A stretch of 64,000 bases of DNA, from positions 4,471,501 to 4,535,500 of the forward strand of contig NC_053204.1 in NCBI RefSeq assembly GCF_905163445.1, written 5' to 3'. Source of the stretch: Pararge aegeria. Lineage: Eukaryota; Arthropoda; Insecta; Lepidoptera; Nymphalidae. Below the pieces are notes generated by a model. It had not been told where the DNA came from and searched no databases. It worked only from the letters and a program-made list of their open reading frames with translations. The position numbers and the translations under genes were made by a program. Positions 1 through 10,083 of this stretch are shown here, one piece after another. How positions within the stretch are numbered: position 1 is the stretch's first letter; each line of letters starts with the position of its first letter.

Positions 1-135
1 TCAACTAAAATAATGACAACTTACTAACTCAGTATACCGAGTAAAATAGGTACATAGTTGCCACGATGATTATGATTTTAGCATCAGATATATTCTAACA
101 GAACATCAGATATATTTTAAAGAACGTAATGTCGA
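1..135. repeat. Fragment of Helitron-like dispersed repeat
   Basis: The first 50 bases (TCAACTAAAATAATGACAAC onward) are nearly repeated at 20567-20615, inside a Helitron-like piece that ends in CTAG. The window therefore opens within a mobile-element relic. Boundaries are not visible. Confidence 0.5.
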
Positions 136-589
136 GTCACAATCAAACTTGTTTCTAGTCCGAGCTAGCTAGGAGTCCACCGTTGCGCTGCGTGTGTTGG
201 AGCTCGCAACTACCATTATTTCAATAAGAGATAATGGTACCATAAAGACTTCTTTCTCTACTAAGAGTATGAGTGATACATAGTGAACCCACTATGCCGT
301 TTAACGGAGATATGAATGCCTGAAGTACGGAGATTAAATTGAATTTGTTATGACGTTTTTAATGATGAGGCGAGGGAGACATGATGTTGATAATGGCATC
401 TAGTGTTTATCAAGAAACTATTTTTATGCCATTTAAGGAAATCTGGTCTTGTGAACTCGCTGCTTCTGACGCTTTAAAAGTCTTGAGTTATTACACATCG
501 AGGTTGGGGGCTTAGCCTCTGGATGACCATGTGCCAGTATTATTTAAGCAATTATGAGACCTAACGGAAAGATCTTTGATAGGGACCAG
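136..589. other. No recognised gene or repeat
   Basis: Moderately AT-rich sequence without a long open frame, tRNA-like fold or repeat that I can match elsewhere in the window. Confidence 0.4.
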
Positions 590-793
590 CAGTGGCGTGC
601 ATAGAGGGTATGCACAGGGTATGCAGATGATATAAAATAAAGAAAACCTCCAGTACGAATGGTCAATACTTAAGGGTAGGCTTTTTATAACTCATACAAT
701 GCATATCCTTAAGTTTTTTATAACTCGTACTGGAGATTTTCTTCATTTTATATCGTCTGCATACCCTTTTCATACTCTCTATACACGCCACTG
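590..793. mobile_element. hAT-type MITE with long terminal inverted repeats
   Basis: Begins CAGTGGCGTGCATAGAGGGT and ends with its complement, TCTATACACGCCACTG. The two arms are long imperfect inverted repeats of about 80 bases, both including the ACTCGTACTGGAGATTTT motif, around a short centre, so there is no coding capacity. Flanks GGGACCAG and GGGACCCA are only a rough 8-base match. The CAGTGGCG end fits the hAT superfamily, and the same ends occur on the 1.7-kb element at 53882-55597. Confidence 0.8.
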
Positions 794-842
794 GGGACCC
801 AGTAAAATTATTACACGTTGTAAAACTGCAATAGCCTTTTGA

Positions 843-929
843 TTAGCCTGCTACGATCTTAGATAGCATTATCAGTTACAACCAGGTGAGATTTCAATCA
901 AGGCCTAACGTGGAGACCAAAAAAAAATA
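843..929 (+). repeat. SINE-C 3' tail fragment
   Basis: Matches the 3' part of SINE-C (TTAGCCTGCTACGATCTTAG, then AACCAGGTGAGATTTCAATC), ending in an A run. The 5' tRNA-like head is missing. The next 240 bases show nothing recognisable. Confidence 0.6.
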
Positions 930-1174
930 TGTCAATTTTACGCAACATAAGTGTATTAACTTGTTCATATAAAACTACGTTTACGTAATTTCACTTCATA
1001 ATATTAAACTCCTCGCTGCCTTAAGCCTGTTGCTTCGTATGCTTGACATTTTATTTATGCTAGTTATAAGTGGACTGAAATTGCTTTATATGCTCTAGTG
1101 CATTTAAGTGTATATAGGAGAAGCCATAGACAAGCTGAGTCATAGACGTGGGTGAAACTGCGGGGCACAGTTAG

Positions 1175-1360
1175 CAGTGGCGTGCATAGAGGGTATGCAG
1201 ATGATATAAGATAAAGGAAATCTCGAGTTAAAAATACTTGAGGGTAGGCTTTTTATATCTCTTACAATGCCTAGCCTTAAGTTTTTTATAACTCGTACTG
1301 GAGATTTCTTCATTTTATATCATCTGCATACCCTGTGCATACCCTCTATGCACGCCACTG
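1175..1360. mobile_element. hAT-type MITE, intact, with 8-bp target duplication
   Basis: CAGTGGCGTGCATAGAGGGT at the left and the complementary CCTCTATGCACGCCACTG at the right bound a 186-bp foldback element. It is flanked by perfect 8-base direct repeats, ACAGTTAG at 1167-1174 and 1361-1368. An 8-bp duplication is the hallmark of hAT insertion. It is non-autonomous and a close relative of the copy at 590-793. Confidence 0.92.
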
Positions 1361-1439
1361 ACAGTTAGCAGAAATACTGTGGTGGAGTAAACCCACCTAA
1401 TTCTTTACGAAGTAGATGTGGGGGGCATGTAGGACATAT

Positions 1440-1665
1440 GAGCGGTGTTAGCTTAGTGGTTAAGGATTCGGCTTTCCTTTCGTGGAGACCGAGTTCGATA
1501 CCTCGCTGAAATTTGGGAGTTTTGTGCGTTTATAATTCGAGCAATTTAAATATCACTTGCTTGAACTGTGAAAACATCGTAAGGAAACCTGCATGCCTTA
1601 ACGTTCTCCGTGGTGTTCTCAAAGGCGTGTACAGTCTACCAATCCGCTCTTGGCACGCATTTTAA
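1440..1665 (+). repeat. SINE-B, 5' part
   Basis: tRNA-like head with A-box-like TTAGCTTAGTGG and B-box-like AGTTCGATACC, followed by the SINE-B body (GGAAACCTGCATGCCTTAAC, CAAAGGCGTGTACAGTCTAC). The 3' end with the TGATGA tail is missing. Confidence 0.75.
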
Positions 1666-1825
1666 CGAAAACGTTTTAACGATTGCTTCTGATTAGACCG
1701 CCTATAAAATACCTGTTCGGGTGTACTAAGATTTAACGTATCAAAAGTGCTTTTTAAAACCTATAAAAAGTGAGAAAATATTTAAATGTGAATCTTTATG
1801 TCCTCAGCTTTGTTCAAAAATTATA

Positions 1826-1970
1826 GGCACTCTACTCTAAAATCAATACTGATCTAAATATCCAATCACAATCCACTAATTCAAATACATTAATCAGTCG
1901 CAATCAACTGTTCCTTTAATGGTTCTTTCCTTCGTTCTACAGTTCAACACATCGTTATTAACTCTATAGA
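1826..1970. repeat. Dispersed direct repeat M, copy 1
   Basis: Matches 2718-2858 in the same orientation; both share ATTAATCAGT and AGTTCAACACATCGTTAT. The two copies are about 0.9 kb apart, with SINE-B pieces and a palindromic element between them. No coding potential; nature unknown. Confidence 0.6.
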
Positions 1971-2094
1971 TGGAAACCCCTCATATATATTTATAGAGTA
2001 GCAGTAGTAAGTATCAACAGTTTTGAACGTAAAATTTATATAACTATAAAAAATATAGAAAAGTACTATTAATTTATTTGTAGCATAAATATAA

Positions 2095-2258
2095 GCGATG
2101 ATAGCCCAGTTAGTGGGACTTCGACTTCACTTTCGGGGGAGCGTCACTTTTCTGAGTTATGTGCGTTTTAAGCATTTTCAATGGTGAAGGCAAACATCGT
2201 AAGGAAACCTGTATCCCTGAGAGTTCTCCATAATGTTCTACGATGATGATGATGACAA
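2095..2258 (+). repeat. SINE-B, internally shortened
   Basis: Head GATGATAGCCCAGTTAGTGG, body ACATCGTAAGGAAACCTG, then an early jump into a GATGATGATGATGA tail at about 2241. The middle of the body and the B box are missing or degraded. Confidence 0.7.
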
Positions 2259-2346
2259 TTATAATAAGAAAATTAAGTTTACTGTAAGTTGTCTTTACCT
2301 GTGTAATTACATCAAAAATAATACGGTGTTGTGCATAATATAGGAT

Positions 2347-2493
2347 TGATTGACTTCACGCGACTTTGAGAACAATATGGAGTACTCTCAGGCATGCAGG
2401 TTTCCACACGATGTTTTCCTTCACCGTTAAAGCAAGTGATAATTTGATTGCGTTAAATTTAAAACGCACATAGCTACGAAAAGTTATAGGTGC
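2347..2493 (-). repeat. SINE-B body, inverted
   Basis: Complement of the SINE-B middle (CTCAGGCATGCAGGTTTCC, TTCACCGTTAAAGCAAGTGA, AAAACGCACATAGC). It lies head-on to the plus copy at 2095-2258 with under 100 bases between. Confidence 0.7.
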
Positions 2494-2496
2494 GAA

Positions 2497-2734
2497 GTAG
2501 AGTGACCATGCTTATTATTATAAATGGGGAAAAGGTATATCACCGTACAGCCATAATAAAGCTCAATTTTCCTAATATATGATAGAATTCCGTAAAGTAA
2601 CGCTTGCTTCTTTCAAACGTGTGACAACAATGTTAGGACTAATTAGGACATGCATTTTAATTTGACATGACATGAAAATTAAGCTTTATTATGGCCTTTG
2701 CCTTTTTCATAATAATAAGCATGGCCACTCTACT
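2497..2734. mobile_element. Palindromic MITE-like element
   Basis: Starts AGTAGAGTGACCATGCTTAT and ends with the near-complement ATAAGCATGGCCACTCTACT. A second stretch, CCATAATAAAGCTCAATTTT against AAAATTAAGCTTTATTATGG, continues the pairing. Arms of about 65 bases flank a centre of about 100 bases. No open frame. It could be a MITE; I see no clear target duplication. Confidence 0.55.
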
Positions 2735-2858
2735 TTAAATCAACACCGATCCATATCTCCGATCACTATCCACTCATGCGAATACATTAATCAGTTGTGA
2801 TTAACTGTACTTTTAATGGTTCTTTCATTTGTACAGTTCAACACATCGTTATGAACCT
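2718..2858. repeat. Dispersed direct repeat M, copy 2
   Basis: Second copy of the repeat at 1826-1970. Its left edge overlaps the right arm of the palindromic element. The AT-rich stretch 2930-3120 that follows is simple A/T-dominated sequence without features. Confidence 0.6.
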
Positions 2859-3144
2859 TATCGTCATCATAATATCAAGAACAAACCATTGCCGGCCAAC
2901 TAAAGGGCACGAGTCTCCTCGCACAATATTAATAATAATAACAAATGCTTTTAATTCAGGCCAAATACCCATATGGCAAAAATTAAAACAAAAATAAAAA
3001 AAATTACTGTAAAAATAATACAAAAAAAAATTAAAAACAATAGTAAACTTTAAAATTTAAATAATTATCCAACTACAATTACAAACTTCATAAACTAAAA
3101 AATAAAAGAAATTAAAAAAAAAAGGTGGTTTGTTTCCGATTCAA

Positions 3145-3385
3145 TGTGGAGGGGTTAAGGCCGTAGTCCACCACGCTCAGTGGCGTGCATAGAGGGTATG
3201 CACATTGCACAGGGTATGCAAATGATGTAGGATGAAGAAAATCTCCATTATGAATTATTAATATAATGGGTATGCTTTTTATAATTAAACTAGCTGTTGC
3301 CCGCGACTTCGTCTGCGTTTGATTTTGTTTTTAAAGTATTCAGTATCGCTAAGCTTTAAATGAGTATAGTAGTATATATATATAA
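3145..3385 (-). repeat. Mosaic of SINE-B, hAT MITE and Helitron ends
   Basis: Three truncated pieces are joined end to end. 3145-3177 is an inverted SINE-B fragment (GGTTAAGGCCGTAGTCCACC). 3178-3285 is the left half of a CAGTGGCG MITE with no right terminus. From 3290 comes the complement of a Helitron 3' end (CTAGCTGTTGCCCGCGACTT), running to about 3385. The MITE seems to have been cut off by the Helitron-like piece. Confidence 0.65.
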
Positions 3386-3582
3386 CATGTGACTGCCAAT
3401 TAATTATAGACAAATAATTTGAAATTAAATAAAATTGCGACTATAATTAAAGATCTAAGCTATCCTATCTCTTAAGTTGGACCAGACTGCTCACGGTGTA
3501 CCAATTTAATTTTAAATCGTTTAAGTAGTTTAGGAGTCCATCGCGGACAAACATCGTGACAGGAGATTTATATATATTAAGA

Positions 3583-4068
3583 TAAATAAATATACTACGA
3601 CAATACACACATCGCCATCTAGCCCTAAAGTAAGCGTAGCCTGTGTTATGGGCGCTAAGATGACTGATGAATATTTTTTTTATGAATAATACCCTCTTCC
3701 TTAGTCGTTCACTCTTGACAGAGTGGTCGTGGTTGACGATGGTTCTTTTGCTTTGCCTACAGCAGCCCCCGCGATGCGCCTCCACTTGTCACGATCTTCA
3801 GCGTTTCTGGAACATTGGACTATGGAGGTTTGTGTTGTAGCTTTAATTATGTCGGTCCAACGCGTGGGTGATCGACCACGTGACCGTTTGCCTTCCACTT
3901 TCCCCTGGACAACAAGTCGTTCCATGAATAATATACATAAATACTAAAACACCCAGACACTGAAAAACATTCCTGTTCATTACACAAACATTTTCCAGCT
4001 GTGGGAATCGAACCCACGGCCCTTGACTCAGAATGCAGGGTCGCTGCCCACTGCGCCAATCGGCCGTC
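3583..4068 (-). repeat. SINE-A, split by a LINE insertion
   Basis: Complement of SINE-A. The tail side is at 3583-3691 and the tRNA-like head at 3924-4068 (B box complement GGGAATCGAACCCAC, A box complement CCACTGCGCCA). The two halves are separated by the LINE 3' end described next. A degraded SINE-B follows directly. Confidence 0.9.
3692..3923 (-). mobile_element. 5'-truncated LINE 3' end nested in SINE-A
   Basis: Minus-strand translation gives the C-terminal motif RGRSPTRWTD followed by a W-rich tail, as in C-termini of lepidopteran endonuclease/reverse transcriptase LINEs (RTE-like or a relative). The frame has no polymerase domain. The insert is bracketed by a 10-base direct repeat, ATGAATAATA, at 3682-3691 and 3924-3933, which belongs to the interrupted SINE-A and so marks the target duplication. 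A related copy lies at 42058-42299. Confidence 0.8.
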
Positions 4069-4070
4069 AA

Positions 4071-4248
4071 AACTCACTCTCAGGCATGCAGTTTTCCTCT
4101 CGATGTTTTCCTTCACCGTTGAAGCAAGTGATATTTTAATTACTTAACACGCACATAAATTAGAAAAGTTAGACGTACGTCCTGGGATTCGAACTCGGCC
4201 CCCGATAGTAAAGCAGTAGCCGTCCTACCCACTGGGCCTTCACCGCTT
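4071..4248 (-). repeat. SINE-B, inverted, 5' two-thirds
   Basis: Complement of SINE-B from the body (CTCAGGCATGCAG) to the head (GGGATTCGAACTCGGCCC, CCCACTGGGCC, CACCGCT). It abuts the head of the SINE-A at 3583-4068. Confidence 0.75.
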
Positions 4249-5224
4249 TATGAAATTTATAGATATAAAAATCTTAACGTTCTAGTCACGGCCCACAGTA
4301 TATGTCCATAAAATCGGCATTCATTGTGTACAGGAACTTCAGTGCACTGTTTACGTGACACGTCTTACATAAAGTCAAAAGTTCAAACTTTTTAAATAGA
4401 CATTATGAAAGAAACAGGAGGTTGTTTTCATGCCAACTGTCAGTTGCCAACAAAATAAGTGGAAGATTCGTCCTGCACATGACCTACTTGTGAAGATATT
4501 TAAATTACACATTTGCTTTAGAAAGGACAAAGCGATGGTACATAGAGGCCAATTGTCTACAGTATTAAATACTAATAACATTTATACAAATGAGAAGAAT
4601 AAAAAAATTGCATGTGGGGCTACTGAACTCAGCCTTCCTCATTCACCCTCCGTCACTATTTTCAAGTCATTGTCGTCCGCCAAGTTACTGATTTCGCCAA
4701 AACCAACAGCCAGTTGAAAAAGCAATAGAATGGTCATGGGCTGTCGTAAGTGCGAAGTCCTAGAATAAAAACCAGCGTTGTATGGCACACCCATAGACCA
4801 AAGCCGTACTCAATTTTCTTGTAATTAAATTAATCTGTTATTCTGCTTCTCGGATAGACACAATTTACCGAACAAACAAACCAATAAACAAAATTTTAAC
4901 CGGGTTATTTTTCATATATCTCAGTTAAAAAAGCCTTTGGCATCCCGTTTCTAGTAACGGTAGCTTTTATGCCTATTTATTATCTGCATCCATAAAAAAA
5001 TGCAAATCATTGAATCAGTGAGAGAGGTGTGAGAAGGAAAATTCAAAAAACACTTTATTAAAAGTAGCCAATGCTTACTGCGAATTAAGAAAACGCTATA
5101 CAAAAAAAAACCACCTCAATATAAAAATAAAGACAAGCAAACAATTAAAAATATTTTTGCATTTATAATATTAGCAGAGATGTGGCTGTTGATAAACACC
5201 AACAGTTGCAAATACCGACTGCCG
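4249..5224. other. No gene; one degraded direct repeat
   Basis: Short open frames here show no recognisable domain. The stretch 4895-4985 (GGGTTATTTTTCATATATCT, AAAGCCTTTGGCATCCCGTT) resembles 5499-5590 in the same orientation. The rest is unrecognised AT-rich sequence. Confidence 0.4.
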
Positions 5225-5225
5225 A

Positions 5226-5492
5226 CTGCCGACTGGCGCAGTGGGCAGCGACCCTGCTTTCTGAGTCCAAGGCCGTGGGTTCGATTCCCACAACTGGAAA
5301 ATGTGGGATGTGATGAGCATTAAGTGTTTTTCAGTGTCTGGGTGTTTATATGTATTTTCTAAGTATTTATGTATATATAATTCATAAAAATATCCATCAG
5401 TCATCTTAGTACCCATAACACAAGCTACGCTTACTTTGGGGCTAGGTGGCGATGTGTGTATTGTCGTAGTATATTTATTTATTTTATTTATA
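5226..5492 (+). repeat. SINE-A, full length
   Basis: Head GACTGGCGCAGTGGGCAGCG with A box and GGTTCGATTCC B box, complete body, and a TTTA tail ending near 5492. It carries subfamily markers (GATGAGCAT, TTCTAAGTATTT) shared with the copies at 28427, 44128 and 50846. Confidence 0.9.
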
Positions 5493-5498
5493 AATAGC

Positions 5499-6010
5499 CA
5501 GTCGGGTTATTTTGATAAATCTCCTCGACTGTACAGTTTAAAAGCCTTTGGCATGCCGTTACTGGCAGCGGTCGGCCAACCTTGACATTAATGAATGCGT
5601 CAAGTACTGAAGTACGAACGTCCACCACTGCAATGCTCCAACTTTGACTTATCTTACTAACAAGATAACTTTGGATAAATTTGTTGAGATGGATAAGTCG
5701 ATAACGTTGTAAGTTAATAAAACGTGCACTAACTCTTTTATAAAAAAAAAAAAACGAGTGTGCTTTAGACCAGACGACTGCAAAATTCAAAAATTCATTT
5801 ATTTCAAGTAGGCCTAATATAAGCACTTTTGAAACGTCAAGTCTGTCTGTGTGTAGTGACTCTACCACAGACGCCGAAGAGAAGGGAAGCCGGCAAGAAA
5901 CTCAGCAGTCGAACTTTTCCAATATCAACAATTTACATTTTACATTTTAAAATTCATTTTTTTATCTTGTGAGAGATGAAAGCGGAGCCGGATGCTTCCA
6001 AACAACCTTG
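5499..6010 (-). repeat. Dispersed repeats O and D (LINE-type 3' tail, inverted)
   Basis: 5499-5590 repeats 4895-4985. From 5775 to 6010 the minus strand reads like a widespread LINE-type tail (family D) containing AAATAAATGAATTTTTGAAT and AGGCCTACTTGAAATAAATG. Related pieces lie at 19203-19235, 24260-24400, 43575-43680, 44760-44950, 46560-46800 and 63110-63180. The 126-residue minus frame here covers this tail and is not a host gene. Confidence 0.55.
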
Positions 6011-6871
6011 TCATTAAGGAAATCTTCAATTGTATAATAACCTCGTTGTACAATAACCTTTTTATTAAAGCGCATATATATCTAATGCTGATAGGTAGGT
6101 TATAATTTACTGTTCTTTGTACTGAGTATTTGATTATTAGGGTATGGGCGGCTAATTTAAACCAGGTGTGATTTCACACTTAAGTAAATTAAATGATTAA
6201 AAGTTAATTTTATTGAAATAAGCCTACGATAAAGAAGCTACGTCTCTTGGAGTATCCTACTCCAGTTCAGTTTGGTGGAATCTCAATTCAGTTCATTTTT
6301 TGTGATAATAGGTGGTGAAATGGTGATTTTGAAAAAAAAACAATTTCAAAAAGATATGAAAACTTTTGTGTTACAGTTATTGGTTCTTAGGGCAAATTCT
6401 TTAGAGATGAACCGACATGTAACTCAGCGGTTGCTCTTTTACAACTGCACCATTTTACAACAATTAAATAATCATGTTTACCGCTGTGTCTGGGAAAGCC
6501 TTCGGTTCAGTTATTACCACTGAAATGACGGTCTGCTAATCTAAACTAGAGAAGCGGTGTGGTTCACCACTGGTGAGACTAACTAATCTCTTAATAGATA
6601 TCTCCTTCTAAACCGGAGGCAGATGCCTAGCTGCAGAACATTACAAGGTTGATAATTTCTTAGATCAAATCTGCATATTTTAAGTTAAGTGTACCTGAAA
6701 TACGTCCATCATCATCGTTATCAAACTATTTACATTTAAAATTAATTTATAACATATTAAATTAATTTACTATATTTTGCATCATTTGATAAAGAAAACT
6801 GTATCTTAGATAAATTATATAAAATTGGTTCACCACTATGAATTAAATAAATTTATTATTTTTTATTTATT
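6011..6871. other. No recognised gene or repeat
   Basis: AT-rich sequence. The 83-residue plus-strand frame at 6272-6523 has no motif I recognise and no supporting context. Confidence 0.4.
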
Positions 6872-7151
6872 TGCGGCCCAGTACAGGACACGGGCCTCTT
6901 CTGATAATTACCAGGGTTTTAACCGTCCACCTTAGTTCCAAGTTAGTCTACTTCAGTGACCAAGTACGGATCGGTAAACATTATGGTAAACTCCCAGGCG
7001 TACAATTGTGTTTACGATGTTTTCTTCACCGCTAATGCTAGTTAAATTAATATTTTAAGAACGCACAGAACTCCGGCAATTAAGGGGTGCGTGTTCGGGT
7101 TCTAACTCGGCCCACAGGCAAGCCAAAATGATTACCACTAAGCCATACCAT
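6872..7151 (-). repeat. SINE-B, old and inverted
   Basis: Diverged complement of SINE-B: GCGGCCCAGTACAGGACACG, then GATGTTTTCTTCACCG, AACGCACAGAACTCC and a decayed head near 7090-7150. Much more mutated than the copy at 63273. Confidence 0.55.
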
Positions 7152-7386
7152 TTCCATTCTGAAATACGTTGCCCTTCTCAAAATCTCACCCCATATACAA
7201 GGTGTCTGACTTCGAAATAGGATTAGTCACTTAGATTGGTAAAGGGTCAAATATATCGAATTACGTTTAAAATACATCAAAGAGTGAAAGCCAATAAAAT
7301 CGGGACGGGTTGAGTAAGGTGTTAAACTTGTCTAACCTTAAATCAATTAACCATAGATTTATTTTGTATGTGGTGATTCGGGCCTT

Positions 7387-7431
7387 TTGCGAACGTTCGG
7401 AATTGGGGTTCCGAACGTTCGGAATTGGTGT
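7387..7431. repeat. Two-copy tandem repeat with palindrome
   Basis: GAACGTTCGGAATTGG occurs twice in succession, and each copy contains the palindrome CCGAACGTTCGG or its core. A local curiosity of unknown function. Confidence 0.6.
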
Positions 7432-7476
7432 CTAACCCATACATAGGTGATCCGTGTATTAGGACTGCTGGATTGC

Positions 7477-7605
7477 TTGGGCTGAAGGCAGCCTTATCGC
7501 TCACAAGAGATCTCTACTCTTGTGAGCGATAAGGCTGCCTTTTGTATCTGCCTAATTTTAATTCTTGTCACCCTTTTTATTATGTTTTGGTGTACATTAA
7601 AGTAT
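7477..7605 (+). repeat. LINE-type tail P with 25-bp perfect hairpin
   Basis: 7485-7509 and 7517-7541 are perfect 25-base inverted repeats around a 7-base loop (AAGGCAGCCTTATCGCTCAC paired with GTGAGCGATAAGGCTGCCTT). The right arm and what follows (TTTTGTATCTGCC) match a dispersed 3' tail with GCGATAAGGC also seen at 12965-13090, 31091-31200 and, inverted, 50355-50405. The left arm looks like a fold-back copy of the tail. Confidence 0.7.
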
Positions 7606-7710
7606 AACAATGTTATTTTAGTTATTTAAAATAAATAGCAATCTCACTTCGAGTATAAACGTACACAAATACGTAAACAAATACGTTTTTTATAATACTA
7701 AAATCATATA

Positions 7711-7898
7711 TCTATATATATAAAAGAAAGTTGTGTTAGTTACACCATTTATAACTCAAGAATGGCTGGACCAATTTTTATCATATTTGAAGTTTGGATG
7801 CTTCTTAGACCGGAATAGGATAATAAGTATTGAAATATAACATTCATCAAAAAAAATAATATATTTTCGTTAGATACGACGTTCGCCGGGACAGCTAG
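7711..7898 (+). mobile_element. Short non-autonomous Helitron
   Basis: Begins TCTATATATATAAAAGAAAG and ends CGCCGGGACAGCTAG. The TC start, the CTAG end, and the A immediately before and T immediately after agree with Helitron insertion between A and T. At 188 bp it is a strongly deleted derivative with no helicase coding. Confidence 0.8.
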
Positions 7899-8048
7899 TC
7901 ATTAGATAAAAACAATATTCTAGCGATTCTTTGATACTGACATCCTGGCTATTGTCTCTTAAAAATTAAAAAAAAAGTCCTCGACAGCATACATCTATCT
8001 TTTGAGGTTGACCCGGCCCAAGCGCGGGGGACCGTTAGTTTAAAATAA

Positions 8049-8095
8049 AATATCTGTTGCCCGCGACTTCGTCCGCGTTATTAAAATAAGCACTT
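8049..8095 (-). mobile_element. Helitron 3' end fragment
   Basis: TCTGTTGCCCGCGACTTCGT is the complement of the conserved 3' end of the CTAG-ended Helitron family. The terminal CTAG itself is degraded. The following 370 bases are not recognised. Confidence 0.5.
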
Positions 8096-8470
8096 TAATT
8101 ATATACCTAGAACATAACTTTTATGTATCATCTCAGCGCACGTTAAATAATGAATTTTTCATCACACTTGCTCGTAACGAGCTTTTGATTAATATTTTGT
8201 TACTTCTTTATTATCCATTGTCAATAATTTGAAATCTCCATTTTAAAATGAAAAGTAGAGCAATAGAAGATTTTAATCCACTGGGAAATAGTAATCCGAG
8301 TGAATAAACTGTTTCGACAAAAATCTAGCAAGCGGCCGTAAACGTATTTAGAAGTTTATCCTTTTTTTTCCCTCGCAAGTGTGATGATAATGGGCGTATG
8401 AAACGCGTATAAGTTTTTACACTCTTGGCTTTCATAGCGCAGTCGCTTTTAGCTCATGCGCCTAGTACCC

Positions 8471-8629
8471 AATGAAGTAAATCTCCAGTACGAGTTATAA
8501 ACAACTTAAGGATATCCTTTATACAACTTTTACAAAGCCTATCCTTAAGTTTTTTATAACTCGTACTGGAGATTTTCTTCATTTTATATCAGCTGCATAC
8601 TCTGTGCATACCCTCTATGCACGCCACTG
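8471..8629. mobile_element. hAT-type MITE, left end lost
   Basis: Carries the inner left arm (AATCTCCAGTACGAGTTATA) and the full right arm ending CTCTATGCACGCCACTG at 8629. The outer left terminus is missing, so this copy is truncated or rearranged. Confidence 0.8.
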
Positions 8630-9217
8630 CAGATGCATAATCTACTACAATAGGCAAAATTCTGCTACTTTAAATTATTGCAATTTTTCATAGCCTTTAT
8701 TACTTCTGGCAATTTGTGCCCTACTAATATACATAACGAAAATATAAAGGCTCAAAAATGCTACGAAACAGTTAGACAAAAGGAACGCTACCTACCTTTT
8801 CTCTAACCGTTTCGTGGCGTTTTTGTTTTCCTTTGTTTTTCTTTTTGTTTTTTCGGTAGTTTTCACGGTTTCGATGAAAAACTGCAGCTGGCGTGCAGTT
8901 CTTATCCACCTACCACTAGACCAGGCCGGCGAAATTTCAAAAACTATATTTTTTGACCAAAAATCTACACCGCATTTTAAATGTCCCAGTTCGCATACAC
9001 GCGATTTTACAACGGTCGGTAAAACATGCGTACAATAGACCGCGGTCAATAAGGATGTATCTGTTCTGAAGCCTTTGTCATTAGTGATAATACAGTCGCC
9101 GACCGACTATGGACACACTCTGATAGTTCGTCGACCAATCTCTATCTCACCGAGGTAAATTATGATTCAATGGTCAGAGGTTGCTTATAAGGAAAGTCAA
9201 ACCGCGGCGTCAAAAAT
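8630..9217. other. No recognised gene
   Basis: Overlapping open frames on both strands at 8792-9049 (85 and 74 residues) are low-complexity and mirror each other. I see no domain and do not call a gene. Confidence 0.4.
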
Positions 9218-9350
9218 GACAGCCGATTGGTGCAGTGGGCCCTGCTTTCAGAGTCCAAGGCTGTGGGTTCGATTCCCACAGCAGGAAAATGTCTGTGTGA
9301 TGAACAATGAATGTTTTTCAGTGCCTCGGTGTTAATTTGTAGAATTTCCC
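9218..9350 (+). repeat. SINE-A, 5' part
   Basis: Head GACAGCCGATTGGTGCAGTG and B box GGTTCGATTCC, then the body to GTTAATTTGTAGAATTTC. The 3' half and TTTA tail are absent. Confidence 0.8.
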
Positions 9351-9359
9351 ACACAGTTG

Positions 9360-9500
9360 CCCAAACAGGTTAGCCCGCTCTTAAACTGCATCATCACTTA
9401 CAACTAGGTGCCACTTGAATAAGCTTCGCAAATCGAGCTATGTCGGAAACCCTGATTATCTGCGAATAATTTCTGATTTGATCACGTAGAAATACTCCGG
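9360..9500. repeat. SINE-C tail joined to inverted RTE-like fragment
   Basis: 9360-9418 is a SINE-C tail piece (AACAGGTTAGCCCGCTC, GCATCATCACTTACAACTAG). It then changes into the minus strand of an RTE-like LINE (GAGCTATGTCGGAAACCC, GATCACGTAGAAATACTCCG) matching 28198-28290. Confidence 0.6.
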
Positions 9501-9834
9501 ATTTCAACCTTGGTCACCTAATCACAAATAACACACCATTTACAATAAAAAAATACGGTTTAAAAGAACTGTAAGTTCATAGCAGGGCTACAAGGGTTAA
9601 CCAGGGTTTTTTAATAAAAATCAGACATAATATATATAAGCCCTCGTGTTCCAATAAAGAAAACATATTCACTGGCATACAATTTCCACGCAAAATATTA
9701 AATAATAAAATTAAACGAAAACATTCGATTATGGCAAACGTTTTTTTGTACGAGAACGTTTAATAAGGATCGATTTAAATATAACATGATCAGCGTTTCT
9801 GATTAACGAGCCGCTGTGGTCTAACAATCTACTT

Positions 9835-10030
9835 TTGAGCAGCATTCTGAGCAGTCTGAACGGCGTGGTGCTATCATAATTATAGGCACATGGAGTTTTA
9901 AAACCTACGCCTCAGATTGATGGTCACAGCGGCACTTAGCAGGACGTGACCCTCGCATACCCTGCGAATTGGTGCTGCTCTGTTTATAGGCGATGGGTTT
10001 CCGACAGACCGACGGACGGACGGACAAAGC
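9835..10030 (+). repeat. Dispersed element R3, fragment
   Basis: GTCTGAACGGCGTGGTGCTA, ATTATAGGCACATGGAG, CCTACGCCTCAGATTGATGG and GGACGTGACCCTCGCATACC match the R3 family also found at 37522-38466, 60687-60880 and, as a short piece, at the edge of the tandem array. No coding frame is preserved. The preceding 330 bases are unrecognised. Confidence 0.65.
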
Positions 10031-10083
10031 CGTTGGCCCATCTGCTGGCATGCGGAAAATCATTAAATATAAACAAATAAATA

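Noticed and set aside
5226..5300. SINE-A heads as genuine tRNA genes
   Set aside because: They have A and B boxes but no proper anticodon arm or acceptor stem, and are followed by the SINE body in every copy.
5488..5868. Minus-strand frame of 126 residues as a gene
   Set aside because: It lies over dispersed repeats O and D, the latter present in several copies here.
7711..7898. Intact autonomous Helitron
   Set aside because: Ends are right but the element is only 188 bp and has no Rep or helicase coding.
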